This document shows positions 11,399-23,027 of a stretch of 64,000 bases of DNA, piece by piece. Each line of letters begins with the position of its first letter. The first letter of the stretch is position 1. The stretch comes from Nissolia schottii (taxonomy: Eukaryota > Streptophyta > Magnoliopsida > Fabales > Fabaceae). The notes beneath the pieces were generated by a model. The model did no database searches. It had not been told where the DNA came from and saw nothing but the letters and a program-made list of their open reading frames with translations. Location: the NCBI GenBank assembly GCA_003254905.1, contig QANU01086732.1, forward strand, positions 23,869 to 87,868, read 5' to 3'. A program made the translations under genes and the position numbers.

Positions 11399-13705
11399 AC
11401 CTCTCCCGTGAGATTCACAAGCATCATAATAATAATGCCATCTTTCTTAAGAGAGAGAGACCCAAATTTCTTTGTTCAGAAACCTATGATTGCATATTTG
11501 TGCAGGGTTGCATTACAAATGTCATTTGTGTTTTTCTCTTCAATAAGATACCGTCATAAATATTCTCAACAGTCACTACTCAGTTGCTTATATCTATCCT
11601 GTATCATGAATTATCAATCATGGTCTTGTTATTTATTCATATTTATGACTGAATTTGATCAGAGGAAAACTTGCGTCGCGGTTAGATCAACGATCTGAAA
11701 ATGAAAGGAGTTAGAAGACCGGTCGAGAGACTAATTCGAGATTTGTGGTTTATTCATGAATAAGCCAAAATTGATTATTTTTTTTTTAATTAATGAAAAA
11801 GATAGATTGTGGTATTCATTTGCCAATGAGAGAAGTGAATACAGAGATGTCTCCGAGAACAACAACAATAAAAGATGTTGGAGATTTCCAAATAATTGTC
11901 TTGAGGCAAGACAAGTGGACTAAATTCATAAAGAGGAAAGAAAATAACTAAGAAAACTATAAAGTTCATCGTTACGTAAGAAAGAAGAGAGAATTCTAAT
12001 CTTGATTCTTCTGAATAAGACAATAAGGGACAATATGTAAGCTCTAAGGTTCTTTCGGGAAATTGTGTTTTCCTTTGTAATCTTCATTTACCCTTGATTG
12101 TTTGACAACACATGTTTAGGTAACACAAATTTCTAAATTTAGAGATTAAGCGGTCATACTGTCATGCAATCATGTATTATCATATTAATAAAGATAATTG
12201 AATCTCATCCTCATTCGTATTTAAAAAGTTTCACCAACAATAATACATGGTTAAGACATAACACTATAAAACTCTTTTATACTAACAGTGTTGACAGTAA
12301 TTAAAACTAATTTTCTTAACCCAATTATACTGTGCTATGTATATATTCTATAGAACAAAAAAACACTGTCATACGTATATTGAATCATTACATAGACCAC
12401 TCACATCAAGAAAATATCCATTTCTTTTTCTAGTTTTTGTTTTTTTTTTTTTTTGTTTATAAGCTTCTTTTTATTATTTTTTATTATTTTTTTTATTTTT
12501 GGGTACGCGTTGATTAGCTTGTATAAGATAATCATCAGTACGTTCAGGATGAAATTTGAATTATTCAGCTAAAAGTAATATCAAAGACATAGAAAGGAAT
12601 ATATCCTAATTAGGGAGCGGCTTCTAAGTAATCCAATTGACAAGGTTACGACTTATGAGAGAAAGAACGAAAGAAAATTTGTAGCATTCACTCAACAAAT
12701 AGTTTACGGGTCATAATTTTTATCTTCTTCTCCTAATTATTAGCATGAAAGTAGGAACGGTTCCAAATTTATTGCTCAACAAATTTTCTATGGCTCCTAT
12801 ACGAGTTTATTTATTAATTTTTTTTAGTACAAATCATTAATGTTCTAGGTCTACTATACTCCTGCTAATTTTACTAGAGTGAGACTGGCCAGCCTATTAT
12901 TGTAGGGATAAAATTCTAATTCTTCTTTATTTTTTGTCTTTCATATATATATACAAGACTCTCGAACCAGAACTTTGTCCAAGGGACCTAGTGTTGAACT
13001 CACCCAAGCGTTGGTTCCTCCATGAGTTTATTTATTCGACCATAGTACTGATCTGACAACGTTAAATTCGGGCATGCTCCAACTGCTCATGAAGGTTTCC
13101 TATTAACAGGGATGAATCTCTTTGGTGATTAATCATTAAAAAAAACACTAGGGGAGAACGCTAGGAGGTTTTTTTTTACTGTAATGGTCCTCTTTTCAAA
13201 ACTTATTATTGAAATACCAATTTTGTGGACAATGTTATAGGACCACGTAGAACTTGTCAAATTGATTGACGTTTTAGTATTAAAAACTTTCCATTGATAA
13301 ACTTTAAACTCTTTTTGTTAATAGTATAGATAAAAGAGACATTACATGTTTTTCTTTTAAAAAAAAATAAACAACTTCCAGCTTGACTTATGAATAGTTT
13401 TTTTATGTTTAATACAAACACCAAATCAGTAGGTGTTTATATGTTGAAAGTGTTAATTCTTTGAACAAATTTTCTTTTAAATTACTAAATCTATAGACAA
13501 TTTATTAGTTTAAATTGGTTGTGTTTGGCATTTTAACTTGTAAAATGCCAAGAGAGTTTACGATTTTAAGATATAAACATCAACCTATTTGGCGAGTTGT
13601 ATATGACCTTGCCATGCCTAACTCAACTGCTGCCACGCTCGGCTAGCATACTGCCATGTTGACCAAAACATGTAATTTTGTAATACATTTTAAATCAATG
13701 GTATT
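11399..13705. other. Intergenic, mostly AT-rich; one SINE-like stretch
   Basis: There is no coding similarity. A poly-T/TA tract lies at 12,425-12,500. Reverse-strand sequence near 12,930-13,030 has GGTTCGAGAGTC preceded by GCTTGGGTGAGTTC, resembling the B and A boxes of a tRNA-derived SINE. No clear ends were found. Confidence 0.4.
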
Positions 13706-14245
13706 TGTTATGGGCTAAAAGTCGGGTCTGAGAGCTGTAACCCTCTAAGAGGGAAAGGAGCTCACATTCTCTAAAGACCCGAAGGGCCCAACCCACTAAG
13801 GAGCAAAAGAGGCTCTCCACTTGGCCAGATTGGCCCAAAGAGAGAAGCCTCATAGTGCTCAGAGGAGGAGAATGACATTAGCCCATCTCCTCCCCAATCC
13901 GCAACCAACTCCTAGATAAACGGAAAAAGATAAACTGGAGAGCGGATAAGCAAATCTCTATCTTATCTCTATCTTTGCACTCTAAGCTCATCTATAAAAG
14001 CACAACCCCTCATGTCACCAAGTAACTCTTAGAGAATTCTCCTAATCTTTGTGCTTACTTGAGCGTCGGAGTGCCTTTGCAGATACACCCCGCCGCCGCA
14101 CTCCTTCCGAAAGGAACCCGCTTGAAGCTTCCGTCTGAGCCTCTGAACCCACTTGGAGCCTTCGCCCTCAGACTTAGAGCTTCCGTCAAGGCGCCTACCT
14201 CACTTGTTCAGGTAATCTCGTACCCCGTACGAATTACTTACGATA
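13706..14245 (+). mobile_element. Solo LTR, family A, with target duplication GTATT
   Basis: It starts TGTTATGGGC and is flanked by GTATT at 13,701-13,705 and 14,246-14,250. It contains CTATAAAAGCACAACCCC near 13,992 and TTGAGCGTCGGAGTGCC near 14,058. The same landmarks are seen on the minus strand at 27,330-27,859, where a Tat-type primer-binding site follows. Fossil solo LTR. Confidence 0.7.
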
Positions 14246-14296
14246 GTATTTTAGTAATAAGTTTAGGAAATAGGTACATTATGGAAAAAAAAAAAA

Positions 14297-14825
14297 NNNN
14301 NNNNNNNNNNNNNNNNNNNNNNNNNNNNNNNNNNNNNNNNNNNNNNNNNNNNNNNNNNNNNNNNNNNNNNNNNNNNNNNNNNNNNNNNNNNNNNNNNNNN
14401 NNNNNNNNNNNNNNNNNNNNNNNNNNNNNNNNNNNNNNNNNNNNNNNNNNNNNNNNNNNNNNNNNNNNNNNNNNNNNNNNNNNNNNNNNNNNNNNNNNNN
14501 NNNNNNNNNNNNNNNNNNNNNNNNNNNNNNNNNNNNNNNNNNNNNNNNNNNNNNNNNNNNNNNNNNNNNNNNNNNNNNNNNNNNNNNNNNNNNNNNNNNN
14601 NNNNNNNNNNNNNNNNNNNNNNNNNNNNNNNNNNNNNNNNNNNNNNNNNNNNNNNNNNNNNNNNNNNNNNNNNNNNNNNNNNNNNNNNNNNNNNNNNNNN
14701 NNNNNNNNNNNNNNNNNNNNNNNNNNNNNNNNNNNNNNNNNNNNNNNNNNNNNNNNNNNNNNNNNNNNNNNNNNNNNNNNNNNNNNNNNNNNNNNNNNNN
14801 NNNNNNNNNNNNNNNNNNNNNNNNN
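14297..14825. other. Assembly gap, 529 N
   Basis: A run of N flanked by poly-A on the left and poly-T on the right. The first exon of the AVT1 gene may lie in or near it. Confidence 0.98.
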
Positions 14826-15137
14826 TTTTTTTTTTTTTGTGTTTTTCCTCTTTCTTTGTTCTTTCTTTCGTTACTCTTTGGCATTGGAATTTGTCAGTTT
14901 CATAAACAAACTACTACCACCCTCATTAACATGCATGCGTTGGTCATTGAGTTTCGACCTTCATGTGTGTGATTCATGCACGGTTACTAGCAACGGAGAA
15001 TTCTTTGGCCAATGAACCCGAATGTGAATATGCATGCATTTGAACACATGTTTATGCACGTCGCTACGGTTACACACTCACATGCACAGAAGTGACTTGT
15101 TTCCATAGGGGTGTTATATCGTACATGACATGAATTT

Positions 15138-15294
15138 ACCAACCGGAGTTGGTCCAACTGGTAAGCGGAGACCTTGTGTACGCAGCTGTCCTTGCTGGAA
15201 GACTCACCCGCTATAGGCACTTGCGCGACTTGGGTCGACCTGGATTAATCAAGGCTAAGCCTTGGATATACCTGGCAGACACCCAAAAAAATAT
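15138..15294 (+). mobile_element. tRNA-derived SINE, shortened copy
   Basis: It begins ACCAACCGGAGTTGGTCC and ends in an A-rich tail, flanked by a perfect 13-base target duplication ATGACATGAATTT (15,125-15,137 and 15,295-15,307). It aligns with 53,844-54,040 but lacks about 40 internal bases there that include the B box. It probably lies in the first intron of the AVT1 gene. Confidence 0.8.
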
Positions 15295-15394
15295 ATGACA
15301 TGAATTTTCATGAGTGATATTGCCGTGACCTCAAACTAATAAATTACTACATTTTACATCAAATACATAGTACTAAAGTTGAAATTTTATGCAG

Positions 15395-18300
15395 GCAATC
15401 TATGGACATGTTAACAGGGGCAACGCCGCCCGGAATTACTTTCCTAAGCCGAATTGGTTCGAGAAAGAGATCTCAGGAAACATGGCAAGAAGATTCTTCT
15501 CTGACCAAACCTCTTGTTCCTGACCCAAGTTCACTCAGTCAAGAGGACCATACCTCAACACACCCCGTGACATCGAATTTATCACCCCCGAAGCAACAAT
15601 GCTCATTTGCACAAGCAGTCATGAACGGTAGTAACCATCTTCTTCAGTCTCATTGTCTCCTCTATCTACCTCTTCATCTCATTTCAAATCTACATTAATT
15701 TTCTTTAGTTTTTCTACCACTAGTCACAATGTAAACTGGTAACGATAACATTTGTGAGAATGCAAAGCATGTAGAGATTAAACCTTTTATTGATTTTTAA
15801 AGCTGAATTTATTTTTTGCCAGATGAGCTGATTGTCTTAATGCAGAACTCTCCCCTTGTTTGAATTGAGGCCATACTTGATTTTTTTTTTTCCTTTTTCT
15901 TTCTATGAAGGAATCAATATATTGTGTGGGATAGGAATGCTTAGCATTCCATACGCAGTAAAAGAAGGAGGGTGGCTGAGCCTTATTATCCTTGTTATGT
16001 TTTCTATCATTTGCTGTTATACTGGAATTTTATTGAAGAGGTGTCTGGAAAGCCACCCTGGACTCAAAACATTCCCGGATATCGGCCAAGCTGCTTTTGG
16101 AATAGCTGGTCGCCTAGGGATTGCGGTGAGGACTCACTTGTTAATATATAAAAACATTCAATTACTTTTTCCCAATAACTTAGATATTTTTTGCATGAGA
16201 TGGTTCTTTACATGTTAACGGAACTCCTTATAAGACCAAGTTGTCTAGAGTCTGATTCCTATCCAACTAATCTCTATATATAATGGGAAAACTGACAACT
16301 ATTTTTTTGTCCAAATGCAGATCATTTTGTACATGGAACTATATGTAAGTGCTAGGATTCCTTGTATTTGCCGTTTTATTTATTTATTTATTTATTTATT
16401 TTTGCTCTATTGATACCAATTAATATATATGCACTGAAAGGTTGAATATTTCTTGTGCACAGGCATCTTGCGTTGAGTACATAACACTAATGAGTGATAA
16501 CCTCTCATCACTGTTTCCCAACACCCACGTGAAAATTGCTGGGACTGATTTTGGCACCCATCAAACTTTTGCAATCACGGCAGCCCTGCTTGTTCTTCCC
16601 ACTGTCTGGCTGCGGAACCTGAGCCTGCTCTCTTATATTTCAGGTTTCTCAATATTCTTCTTGGCCTCTTTCCTTTATCTCATCATCAAGTCTTTTTCAA
16701 TCTTTCATGTATAAATGGGTATCAAATTGGTGAGTCGCTTAGCTTCTAACAAGGGTTAAACCTGGTGGCGGTGTTCAGTTGGAGGAATATTCGCGACAAT
16801 AATGGTCACTTGCTGCCTGGTTTGGGTTGGGGCGGTAGACCAAGTTGGGTTAAATCCAGGAAGAAAAGTTCTAGACATGAGGAATCTTCCCGTATCGGTT
16901 GGTCTCTACGGTTTTGGCTTTGCTGGCCACGCAGTTTTTCCAAACGTCTACTCTTCCATGAAGGAACCATCCAAATTCCCATCGGTTCTGTATGTCAGGT
17001 AAAGGCACAAAATATCCAGCACTGATCAATTTTTCCATTATTATTCTTCATTAGTACTGCATTAGTTTTTCCTAAGAGCATATTGCATATTAACAAAAAT
17101 GCCACATGTACACCCAATTTCATACACTCATACATACACCATTAATAATGCACAAACTTTATTCCCATGAGTGCACAAACATTACAAACTTGTAAATAAC
17201 ATTCTCAACTATATTTAATTAAGTGCACAAACATTACAAGAGTTAAAACACAAACTTTATGTATATAAGTATGAGGTGCATGTATGGTGTATGGTTTTTG
17301 GTGTACGTGTAGCAGAACTCTTGCATTAATGCTGATCTGTTTCCCTCTTGCAGCTTTGCCTTTTGCCTGGTCATGTACTTGGGTGCCGGCGCATTTGGCT
17401 ATTTCACGTTTGGCGACTCGGTTAAATCTCAGTTTACCTTGAACATGCCCAGAGAGTTATGTGCATCCAAGATCGCGACCTGGACAACTGTAAGATATCA
17501 GAGGTTCAACATGAGAATAATGGTCGAGTCGGATTCAACTTCATTTTTTTATTTTTTTTTTATAAAACTAATTAATGTGTTTTTTCTTATGTTACAGGTT
17601 GTGACACCACTGACAAAGTATGCTCTCACCTTATTACCTATTGCATTGGGGATAGAGGAGCTTGCCCCCACTCCTAAGCTGAGATGTCATGCAACGGCTG
17701 TTGTTGTCAGAACGGTTTTAGTGATGGCAAGTTTGTTCGTGGCCCTCTATATTCCTTATTTTGGTCAGTATTTACATGCCACCATTACCTACTTTTGAGC
17801 ATGGCTTTTATGCTCGAACAGAGAAAACTTAAAAGGGGGAAGTGCATATATATGAAACTGAACCAATTCAAGTGTGAGCTTAGGATTGCTCTATAAGATA
17901 AAACAGATGCGGCTATGCCGAGTAACTCAAAATAGACACCTATTTTTATTTTATTTTAATTTTTATAGAATAAAAAAAAAAGTTAGGTGGGTTCGGCTTC
18001 CTTTATCTACCAAAGTCAGGGTATGTCCTTGGGTTCTTTAAATGATTACAAGGATATTTGTAGGTCACTCACCAAAGTGACTCTCACATCGATAGTAGGG
18101 ATCAAACCCCCACGTTTTTGTGGAATATGAGTCTGTTCTTTATCAACTATATTAATAATCTTTGTCAAAACATAGACGTATTGACATACACAAATTCAGC
18201 ATTAGCATTGACATAAGTATCAAACTTCATCCGTGTTGCACACGTTGTATACTCAATCTCAGAGACCTTTGCACTAACCATTGAAATTTAAAAAAAAAAT

Positions 18301-18941
18301 TTAGATACATTAACCAAATTACGTAGACCAATCACTAGCTAGTTCAACACTTAGGATTGCAAAAGTGAGTCTTGATGCCTCTAAGGATTGTTTTAAGATT
18401 CAAATTCACATTCCAGTCAGTGCACCTCAATATTCTTCTGCGCCATGAAAAAAAAAAAAACACTAATTAAGTAACATCATTAGAGATTACCAATTTGTGT
18501 TGATTGATGATGATACGTTCTCTCAAATTTAATGCAGGTTCTTTGATGGCGTTAATTGGCTCTTTCATGTCAATGCTAGTTGTAAGTTCTCTGTGTATCC
18601 ATGTTAAACTCTTGTTGTGAAAATCTTGGAAAGCAGCATCATGTATTTGTTTGTCATGTTTTGTGACAGGCACTCATTTATCCTTGCGCTTGCTTTCTCA
18701 AACTACACAGTGGTAGATTGTCAAAAGCACAGGTAGAAAGCCAAGTCTCGTATTGAATCACTCTTAAACATGTTAATATTCTTGGACTAATTTTGTGGCA
18801 TGTTACTGCAATGACTTAATCTTTTTTCTTTTTTCTAATTTTCAGATAACAAGCTGTGTTTTGATTATTATTGTGGGGACGATAAGCGCTTTCGTTGGAA
18901 CATATTCAGCTATTTCAAGAATAGCTGGCCAGGGGGACTGA
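15395..18941 (+). CDS. AVT1: AVT1-family vacuolar amino acid transporter (5' end not visible)
   Basis: Ten exons are visible: 15,395-15,627; 15,911-16,125; 16,321-16,344; 16,463-16,643; 16,779-16,998; 17,354-17,489; 17,598-17,763; 18,538-18,581; 18,670-18,732; 18,846-18,941. All use GT-AG and join in frame to give 458 residues plus a stop. The product is a transmembrane permease of the AAAP/Pfam Aa_trans family. Hallmarks are MLTGATPPG in the soluble N-terminal domain, GINILCGIGMLSIPYAVKEG in helix 1, LPVSVGLYGFGFAGHAVFPN, and SQFTLNMP before helix 9. Family members export or exchange neutral amino acids across the tonoplast; the substrate here is inferred. The first visible exon starts in the middle of a codon, so an N-terminal exon lies upstream, possibly in the N gap. 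Exon 3 is a 24-base microexon (IILYMELY). A MITE lies in the intron 16,999-17,353. No breaks are seen in the visible exons. Confidence 0.9.
16378..16400. repeat. (TTTA)n simple repeat in AVT1 intron
   Basis: TTTATTTATTTATTTATTT lies between the 24-base exon and the next exon. Confidence 0.85.
17101..17313 (+). mobile_element. Intronic MITE, copy 1 (in AVT1)
   Basis: It is about 213 bases, with inverted ends CACATGTACACC and GGTGTACGTGTAG and the internal block CATACACTCATACATACACC. It is nearly identical in layout to 43,092-43,310 and 55,600-55,813. It lies wholly in the AVT1 intron 16,999-17,353. The superfamily is uncertain. Confidence 0.75.
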
Positions 18942-20440
18942 CTGATGGAATGTTTTTTTACCATCTAAAACTCCCTCCTTTTCCGTTGAAGTTAGATATA
19001 ACATATCATATTGAGACTTCTCTACACATTTACAAGTCATAGTTGTTAGCTGGGTTGATCTGTGTGTTATGGTTTGAGCCAACACGGTTGATTTATGGGG
19101 GCGTGTGGTTTGCGAAATCAAAGAGATTTATGGAGCATATTACGTGGGGCCGTGTGTTTTTCATTCTTAGGAATGTAACTTGCCTGAGACTATGTTTTTT
19201 TTTTTTTTTTTTTTTAAACTGTGAACCAAATATAGGAATATTGCATTTTCATGCTCATGTTCTCGAGAATGTGCCCAAATTTCGCAAATCACACGCCCCT
19301 GTATTTAAAGAAATAGAGGGTTATCTATGTTTTTCAGCTTGTGATTGTACTAAGTTTGTATACAAAATAGATGTTTCCATGTAATATGCTTATTCGTTGT
19401 ACTCCATACTTCTGAAGAAAATCAGTATTAGAAGTAGAGTCCTTCTAACAGAAACCTTCCCTTGATCTCTTTACACTGTAATTCTCTTGTTAACTACTTG
19501 GCTTACAGATCCGGCTTGGTCTAAACTACTTTTAATATTAACAGCGAGAAGTCATATTAGCTGAACCAACAAAGAAGAGAGTTGCTTTCGCAATAATGTA
19601 TAACAAATTTGCATAAGTACTTACACGTATAGCCCCAAGCAAAAATATGTAATTATGATGCTAATAACTACAAACTACAAAGATAATGTCACAAAATGAT
19701 CATTGTCTTGAGCTTGGTAATTCTAGTCCCATCACTAAATTTGAAGGTCTGAGTAAGACTATGCCCTAATAATCCAATCTTTATGGTAATTTTTTTTTGC
19801 TTTTTAATAATAAATAACTAGATCACTTCTAGCAACTGCAAAATGCATCCGAAAGAACAATTTTTATCTGTTCAACATTTAGTTAAGTGTGTCACAATAT
19901 CCAGCCGATAGAGTAAGATGAGTGAAAAAGAGAAAGAGGGAGAGATGTCAATACATGGTAAGGTTTTTGGTGATGTTAAGGGTGCTAAGGGGAATAATGG
20001 GGTTGGGTGTGCATCAAGAGATGAAGGAGGGAAGGTAGTAAAAGGTGGGGGAGGGGATGATAACAAATTATGGTCAAAGGCAATCTGTCATTCTATTAGA
20101 TAATCACTAAATATACACAACTTTTTACCCATAAAAACATCCTAACAAAATCCCTGCAATCTCACCTGTACATAATTGTCATCTCTATCAAGATATGATT
20201 ACTGTTATGTATAGCAAATAAGGAAATAAAAATAGAAATAAATCATAACAAATTGATATTCTAAGGATTGCTCAATCCCGCTAATGGTGTGATTTGATAC
20301 TTTGCGCATTAACCCCCCTCAAAGTTTGATCTAAAGATGTTAAAACGCCCTAAGACAAACCCCCTTTTTTTACTTTGTATGCTATATATATATTTCGCAC
20401 ATTTTTTTATGGTGAGTACTAATTGTTTCTTTCTTGCTTG
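18942..20440. other. AVT1 3' flank and intergenic DNA
   Basis: The first few hundred bases are likely the AVT1 3' UTR. A poly-T run lies at 19,197-19,215. No other gene is supported. Confidence 0.4.
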
Positions 20441-21890
20441 CAGAGGATATGGCTCCTAACCGTCCCAATCTCTCTAGTCTGATCAACAAGAAAGAGAAAG
20501 AGGCATCATTGATAACTCCCCAACAAGAGTTATCTTTGTTTACTTTTTCTGTAGTTTTTAGTTAGGATAGGTTAGGACTTGGTGAGTTTGATGTATGATT
20601 GGTTGGATTTAATTGGCTTTTTATCTTTGGTATGTTTGATGTGTTGTTAAGTGTTTTAGGGTCCGAATTCAAAGAAAATGAGCTAAAATGAGAGTCAGAA
20701 AAGCATCTTGTGCGAGACCTAAGAAGCATCATAAATCTCGCTCGAGACATTGCAAACAGAGAGAAATATTGAAGTTCTGGAAGACATTGCGCACAAGACG
20801 TCCATTCATCTTGCGTGAGACAAAGCAAACAGAAAGCAAAATTGAAATTCTGGAAGGCGTCTCACGCGAGAGGCTTACTCATCTCACGTGAGACGTGGCA
20901 AATAGAGAGCGAGGAACAAGACTCAGTGAAGATGTCTCATGCCAGACGCTACACATTTCGCGTGAGACATGACTGCAAGAGGCCTAAAATGCGTTAAAAC
21001 TTAGGTTAAAACGCATCAGACGAAGGGAGCTGAGGAATTTCGAATTATCACGTTTTTTCACTCATACTTCTCATTACTTTGCGGGGGGGGTTGCGGTTGA
21101 GAGTGAGAGAACATACAAGGAGTCACAAGAACACCAAGTAAGGAGATCAATTCGGTCGTGATTCGATTCCAAGGGTTCATCTTCTATGTATATCTCCATC
21201 TTTTCATCTTTTATTCATAATTTCCATTTTTACATTATGAACTAATTCCCCTTTTGATTGGGATGATGATGTAACCCTAATATCTTATCTTAATTCAAAT
21301 TTTGATGATATTCAGTTGGGTTTGTTTGTGAATTAATTTCTCTACGCTTAATGCTTTTTGTTAACTGACCATTGATGAATTGTTGGTAAACTTAGGGGAA
21401 ATTTGAGAAAAGAAACCTAGGTGGTAATGAGAAATTGATTATACCTTAGCTATCTCTTAGAGTTAAGAATACAAGGTAGTGCAACCCTTAGCCTCACACA
21501 CTACCAAAGAATTCATCGAACCTAATCCCTAAGCGAAGTAGACTAATTTTAATAGATTAGTTAACCAGGTCATTCATAGGAGGTACACATGATCTTGAGA
21601 GAGACTTACATTAGAATAGGTATCCAGGTTGTCCTTCAAAAATAACTTGAATAACAAAGAAAACGGAATTAGGGAAATATTAGTGGTGAAATCGGAGTCC
21701 ATATCGCCTTAACCATAACTAAATCAGTTCTTAATTGTTTTGATCTACATTTCAATTTTTGTCCTATTTGATTTCCATTACTTGAAATCCCTTTTTTGTG
21801 ATTCAACTTTAGAGTGGTAATTCTTGATTCCATTTTTTATCATACCGTCCTCGTGAGAACGAAACTTTGGTCCTAAGACCAATACTTTCG
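20440..21890 (+). mobile_element. LTR-like repeat, family D (Tat/Ogre style), with palindrome repeats
   Basis: Near 20,690-20,970 there are two to three repeats of about 100-120 bases, each holding words such as CTCGCTCGAGAC, CTCACGCGAGAG and CTCACGTGAGAC. A long AT-rich tract with CCTAGGTGGTAATGAG-like sequence follows. The class is inferred from style only and the ends are not defined. Fossil. Confidence 0.4.
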
Positions 21891-22560
21891 TACTTGGGAA
21901 TATGATATATTTGCCACATGTGTTTTTCTCACACCAATCATCCACTTATGTAGTTTGCAATGACCCTTAAAAAGAGAGTGTGAAAATGGGGGGGATGATT
22001 GGCGCGAGATGTAGTGTATCTCGCTCGAGACGCTAGTCATAGGGCACGTCTCACGCGAGATGTATAATATCTCGTGTGAGATGATGTCACAAGAGAGCAA
22101 AAGTGGTTTTTGGAGCTCATCTCGCACGAGATGATGTTCACATGGATTTATCTCACGCGAGACGAGGTCGAGAATTAGTTTCACATCAATTAAAGCAATA
22201 GAAAGGGATCTCCTCCTTCCCCTATATATAGACGCTTCCTGTGAGTGTTTAGACTTACTAATTCACTCCAGAGCTTGAGAGATCACACTTTTATGAAACT
22301 TTTCATTTCAGTTATCTTTTATTTCTTTTCTCCCTCTCATTTTCCGTTCGTAGGAAAGCAATGCCTTCACGTAGGGTGTCAAGAGCTCTTAACTTAGTGC
22401 TCCTTAGCGGTCAGCCATATCAAGGTGAGTGGATTTCTTCACGGTCTATTTTATACCATGTATTTATTTTTTTTTAAGTTAGACCATGAAATTTAAACAA
22501 ATGATGATGTAAGCAATGATGTCAATTATGGTGATTAAGCATGCTTAATCATCTTAAAGG
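21890..22560 (+). mobile_element. LTR fragment, family B, with palindrome words upstream of TATA
   Basis: Palindromic words (CTCGCTCGAGAC, CTCACGCGAGAT) lie at 22,010-22,165, then CCTATATATAGACG near 22,222. ACTCCAGAGCTTGAGAGATC near 22,265 and AAGGTGAGTGG near 22,425 follow. It has the same order as the family B copy at 1,745-3,050. Fossil, truncated. Confidence 0.5.
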
Positions 22561-23027
22561 ATAGACTTTGACAATTTGACCTTCCAAATGGTGAGTTCAT
22601 GGTCGTGTATTTCCTTGTGTCATGGTCGAACTCTTGGTCATAAATTTTGAGACCAAATTCTGATTGCGTTTGATCGTGTTTGGTCGTTAACTGTTTGGGT
22701 ACTTCGTGTACAAGTGTCCTAAAAATATTCCGATCACACCATTGTGATTTATTAATTTTTCTAATATGGAATTTAAGTCAATCCAAGGTATTCATAAATT
22801 TATTTCCTAAGAGTGTTCTTTACGGATACCTTTGATACATAATTAAATTTCGGTAACGGAAGGTAATCAATCCGATGTCTGCGGATTTTTGCGAAATCGC
22901 GAACTATTACCTTATTTGGCATTTTTGGGAAATAAAATTGAGATTTAAAATTCTAGTCTAATTTTATTACTTGTATACCTATTTATTATGTGAAATCTTT
23001 ACTAAGGAAAAAAAACAAGATGTTACA
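22560..23027 (-). mobile_element. LTR fragment, family E, 5' end
   Basis: On the minus strand it begins TGTAACATCTTG and then reads CCTTAGTAAAGATTTC. It is strongly similar to 63,180-63,528 on the same strand. It directly adjoins gag-like sequence at 23,028. Fossil. Confidence 0.55.

Noticed and set aside
14059-15015. Open frame of over 300 codons running through the N gap
   Set aside because: Most of it is N. The ends are LTR sequence and poly-T, so no protein is supported.
18000-18125. SINE in the AVT1 intron
   Set aside because: The reverse strand has GGGGGTTTGATCCC and a weak A-box-like word, but no second copy or target duplication was found.
19918-20103. Small Gly- and Lys-rich open frame of 61 codons
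   Set aside because: Low-complexity purine-rich sequence with no similarity, promoter or splice context.
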